NCBI RefSeq assembly: GCF_034929435.1
Contig: NZ_JAYFUM010000001.1
Coordinates: 1 to 64,000, forward strand
DNA: 64,000 nucleotides
Origin: Arcicella rigui
GTDB lineage: Bacteria; Bacteroidota; Bacteroidia; Cytophagales; Spirosomataceae
Direction: 5' to 3'
Position numbers and translations under genes: made by a program. Positions 63,235-64,000 of this stretch are shown here, piece after piece. Position 1 is the first letter of the stretch. Each line of letters begins with the position of its first letter. The notes beneath the pieces were generated by a model. The model did not search any database. It had not been told where the DNA came from and was given only the letters and a program-made list of their open reading frames with translations.

Positions 63235-64000
63235 TTATCTCGGCACTGTATAATATAAAATGAAGCCAATACCAGTAAACACAATATTAGGAAGCCAAAC
63301 AGCCAATAGCGGAGGCATTCCACCAGACTGGGCAATTCCTTTACTCATCATAAAAAACAAGATGTATAAGAATGCCAGCATAAAGCCCAAAGCAATTTGA
63401 AAACCAACTCCACCACGAGCTTTTCGGGCAGAAACAATTACGCCAATTACACTCAGAATAATTACCGAAAACGGATTAGCAAAGCGAAGGTACTTTTCAA
63501 TCAAAAATACTTCAATTCCATCCGAACCACGGCTACGCATTTGGTCGAGGGTTTGTTCAAGCTCAGAATTCGTCAGCGTTTCGTGGATTTGATAAGTACT
63601 TTCAAAATCTTTTGGAAGTAGATTAAGTGTTGTATCAATCTTTGCACCGTAGCTAAGTTTTTGTTTACCATCAGGCAAAAAAGTACGGATACGATAATCG
63701 TAAATCGTCCATTTTCTTCGAGTAGAGTCCCAAGTAATATGGTCGGCAAGGAGTTTAGATTTTAGCGTATTTCCCTCAATTTTATCAATAGAAAATCTAA
63801 AACCTGTTTTTGTTCCAGTATCATAGCTTTCCATATAAGCGTAATCCTGTGGGGCGATTTTGATATGCACATCTCGTCCACTGTAATAATATGAGCCTAC
63901 AACATACTTGCGTTCAAAAGCAATACGAGTTTTATTAGCAATAGGGATAATCCAGCCAACCATAAAAAAAGTAAGCACGCCGATAATAGAAGCCGAAATA
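63235..64000 (-). CDS. LptF/LptG-family LPS export permease (N-terminus beyond the window)
   Basis: The frame is open to the right edge: the residues before the internal Met (ISASIIGVLTFFMVGW) continue the coding sequence, so the gene is truncated by the window and not short. Seen are the end of a transmembrane helix, the periplasmic beta-jellyroll (about 25-150) and three C-terminal helices (SVIILSVIGVIVSARKARGG, LGFMLAFLYILFFMMSKGIA). This is the C-terminal two thirds of an LptF/G permease of the LptB2FG transporter. It may work with the lptC product encoded at 54873. Confidence 0.9.
   Translation of the reverse strand, partial: ISASIIGVLTFFMVGWIIPIANKTRIAFERKYVVGSYYYSGRDVHIKIAPQDYAYMESYDTGTKTGFRFSIDKIEGNTLKSKLLADHITWDSTRRKWTIYDYRIRTFLPDGKQKLSYGAKIDTTLNLLPKDFESTYQIHETLTNSELEQTLDQMRSRGSDGIEVFLIEKYLRFANPFSVIILSVIGVIVSARKARGGVGFQIALGFMLAFLYILFFMMSKGIAQSGGMPPLLAVWLPNIVFTGIGFILYYTVPR

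Overview
The window is a chromosomal segment of an AT-rich Bacteroidota bacterium, most likely of the order Cytophagales (Flectobacillus/Arcicella/Emticicia-like; the genus is a guess). The signs are a complete alternative complex III (act) operon, TonB-dependent receptors with carboxypeptidase-regulatory domains, BatD, a DUF3341 protein, and promoters of the Bacteroidota type (TTTG, 19 bp, TAnnTTTG), which are perfect in front of tRNA-Tyr and tRNA-Trp. No rRNA, CRISPR array, prophage or replication origin is seen.

Layout. 1-451: the right end of an IS256-family element, ending inside the 3' part of a Crp/Fnr regulator gene. 528-4445: a short-chain reductase, a PaaE-like ferredoxin reductase and a PBP4 peptidase, followed by a decayed ORF. 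5165-16833: actABCDEF-coxBA, closed by a strong terminator at about 16850-16909. 16958-22340: the oxidase assembly block (ctaA, ctaB, two subunit III-type proteins, subunit IV, Sco, DUF420/CtaM-like, a small CxxC protein). 22378-26055: murI, then an ECF sigma factor, a membrane protein and an exported barrel-like protein. 26187-29223: tRNA-Tyr, tRNA-Gly, tRNA-Thr, tuf, tRNA-Trp, secE, nusG. This informational block stops after nusG; the expected rplK-rpoC genes do not follow. 29312-44926: a TonB receptor, manC, a CarH-like MerR regulator beside a CruF-like carotenoid gene, tRNA-His, sodA, tadA, aroC, batD and a 1575-residue exported protein. 45318-47096: an isolated gene with a HEPN nuclease signature. 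47119-64000: AraC regulator, TonB-type receptor, dienoyl-CoA isomerase-like protein, recN, a second Sco plus cytochrome c, lptC and an outer-membrane protein, coaX, MscS, SMP-30, DUF486, MoxR, EamA, and a truncated LptF/LptG permease.

How it fits together. The act and cox genes encode a continuous respiratory route: quinol oxidation by ACIII, electron transfer through c-type hemes, and reduction of oxygen by an A-type heme-copper oxidase whose heme A, copper and assembly factors come from the next operon. The CarH-like regulator next to cruF suggests B12-dependent light control of carotenoid synthesis.

The most unusual points are the HEPN gene (possible single-gene phage defence), a 20-bp perfect palindrome lying in frame inside lptC, inverted repeats in all four spacers of the tRNA/tuf block, a charge-free Ala/Gln/Val-rich insertion in a TonB receptor, and the IS256 insertion in a Crp/Fnr gene.
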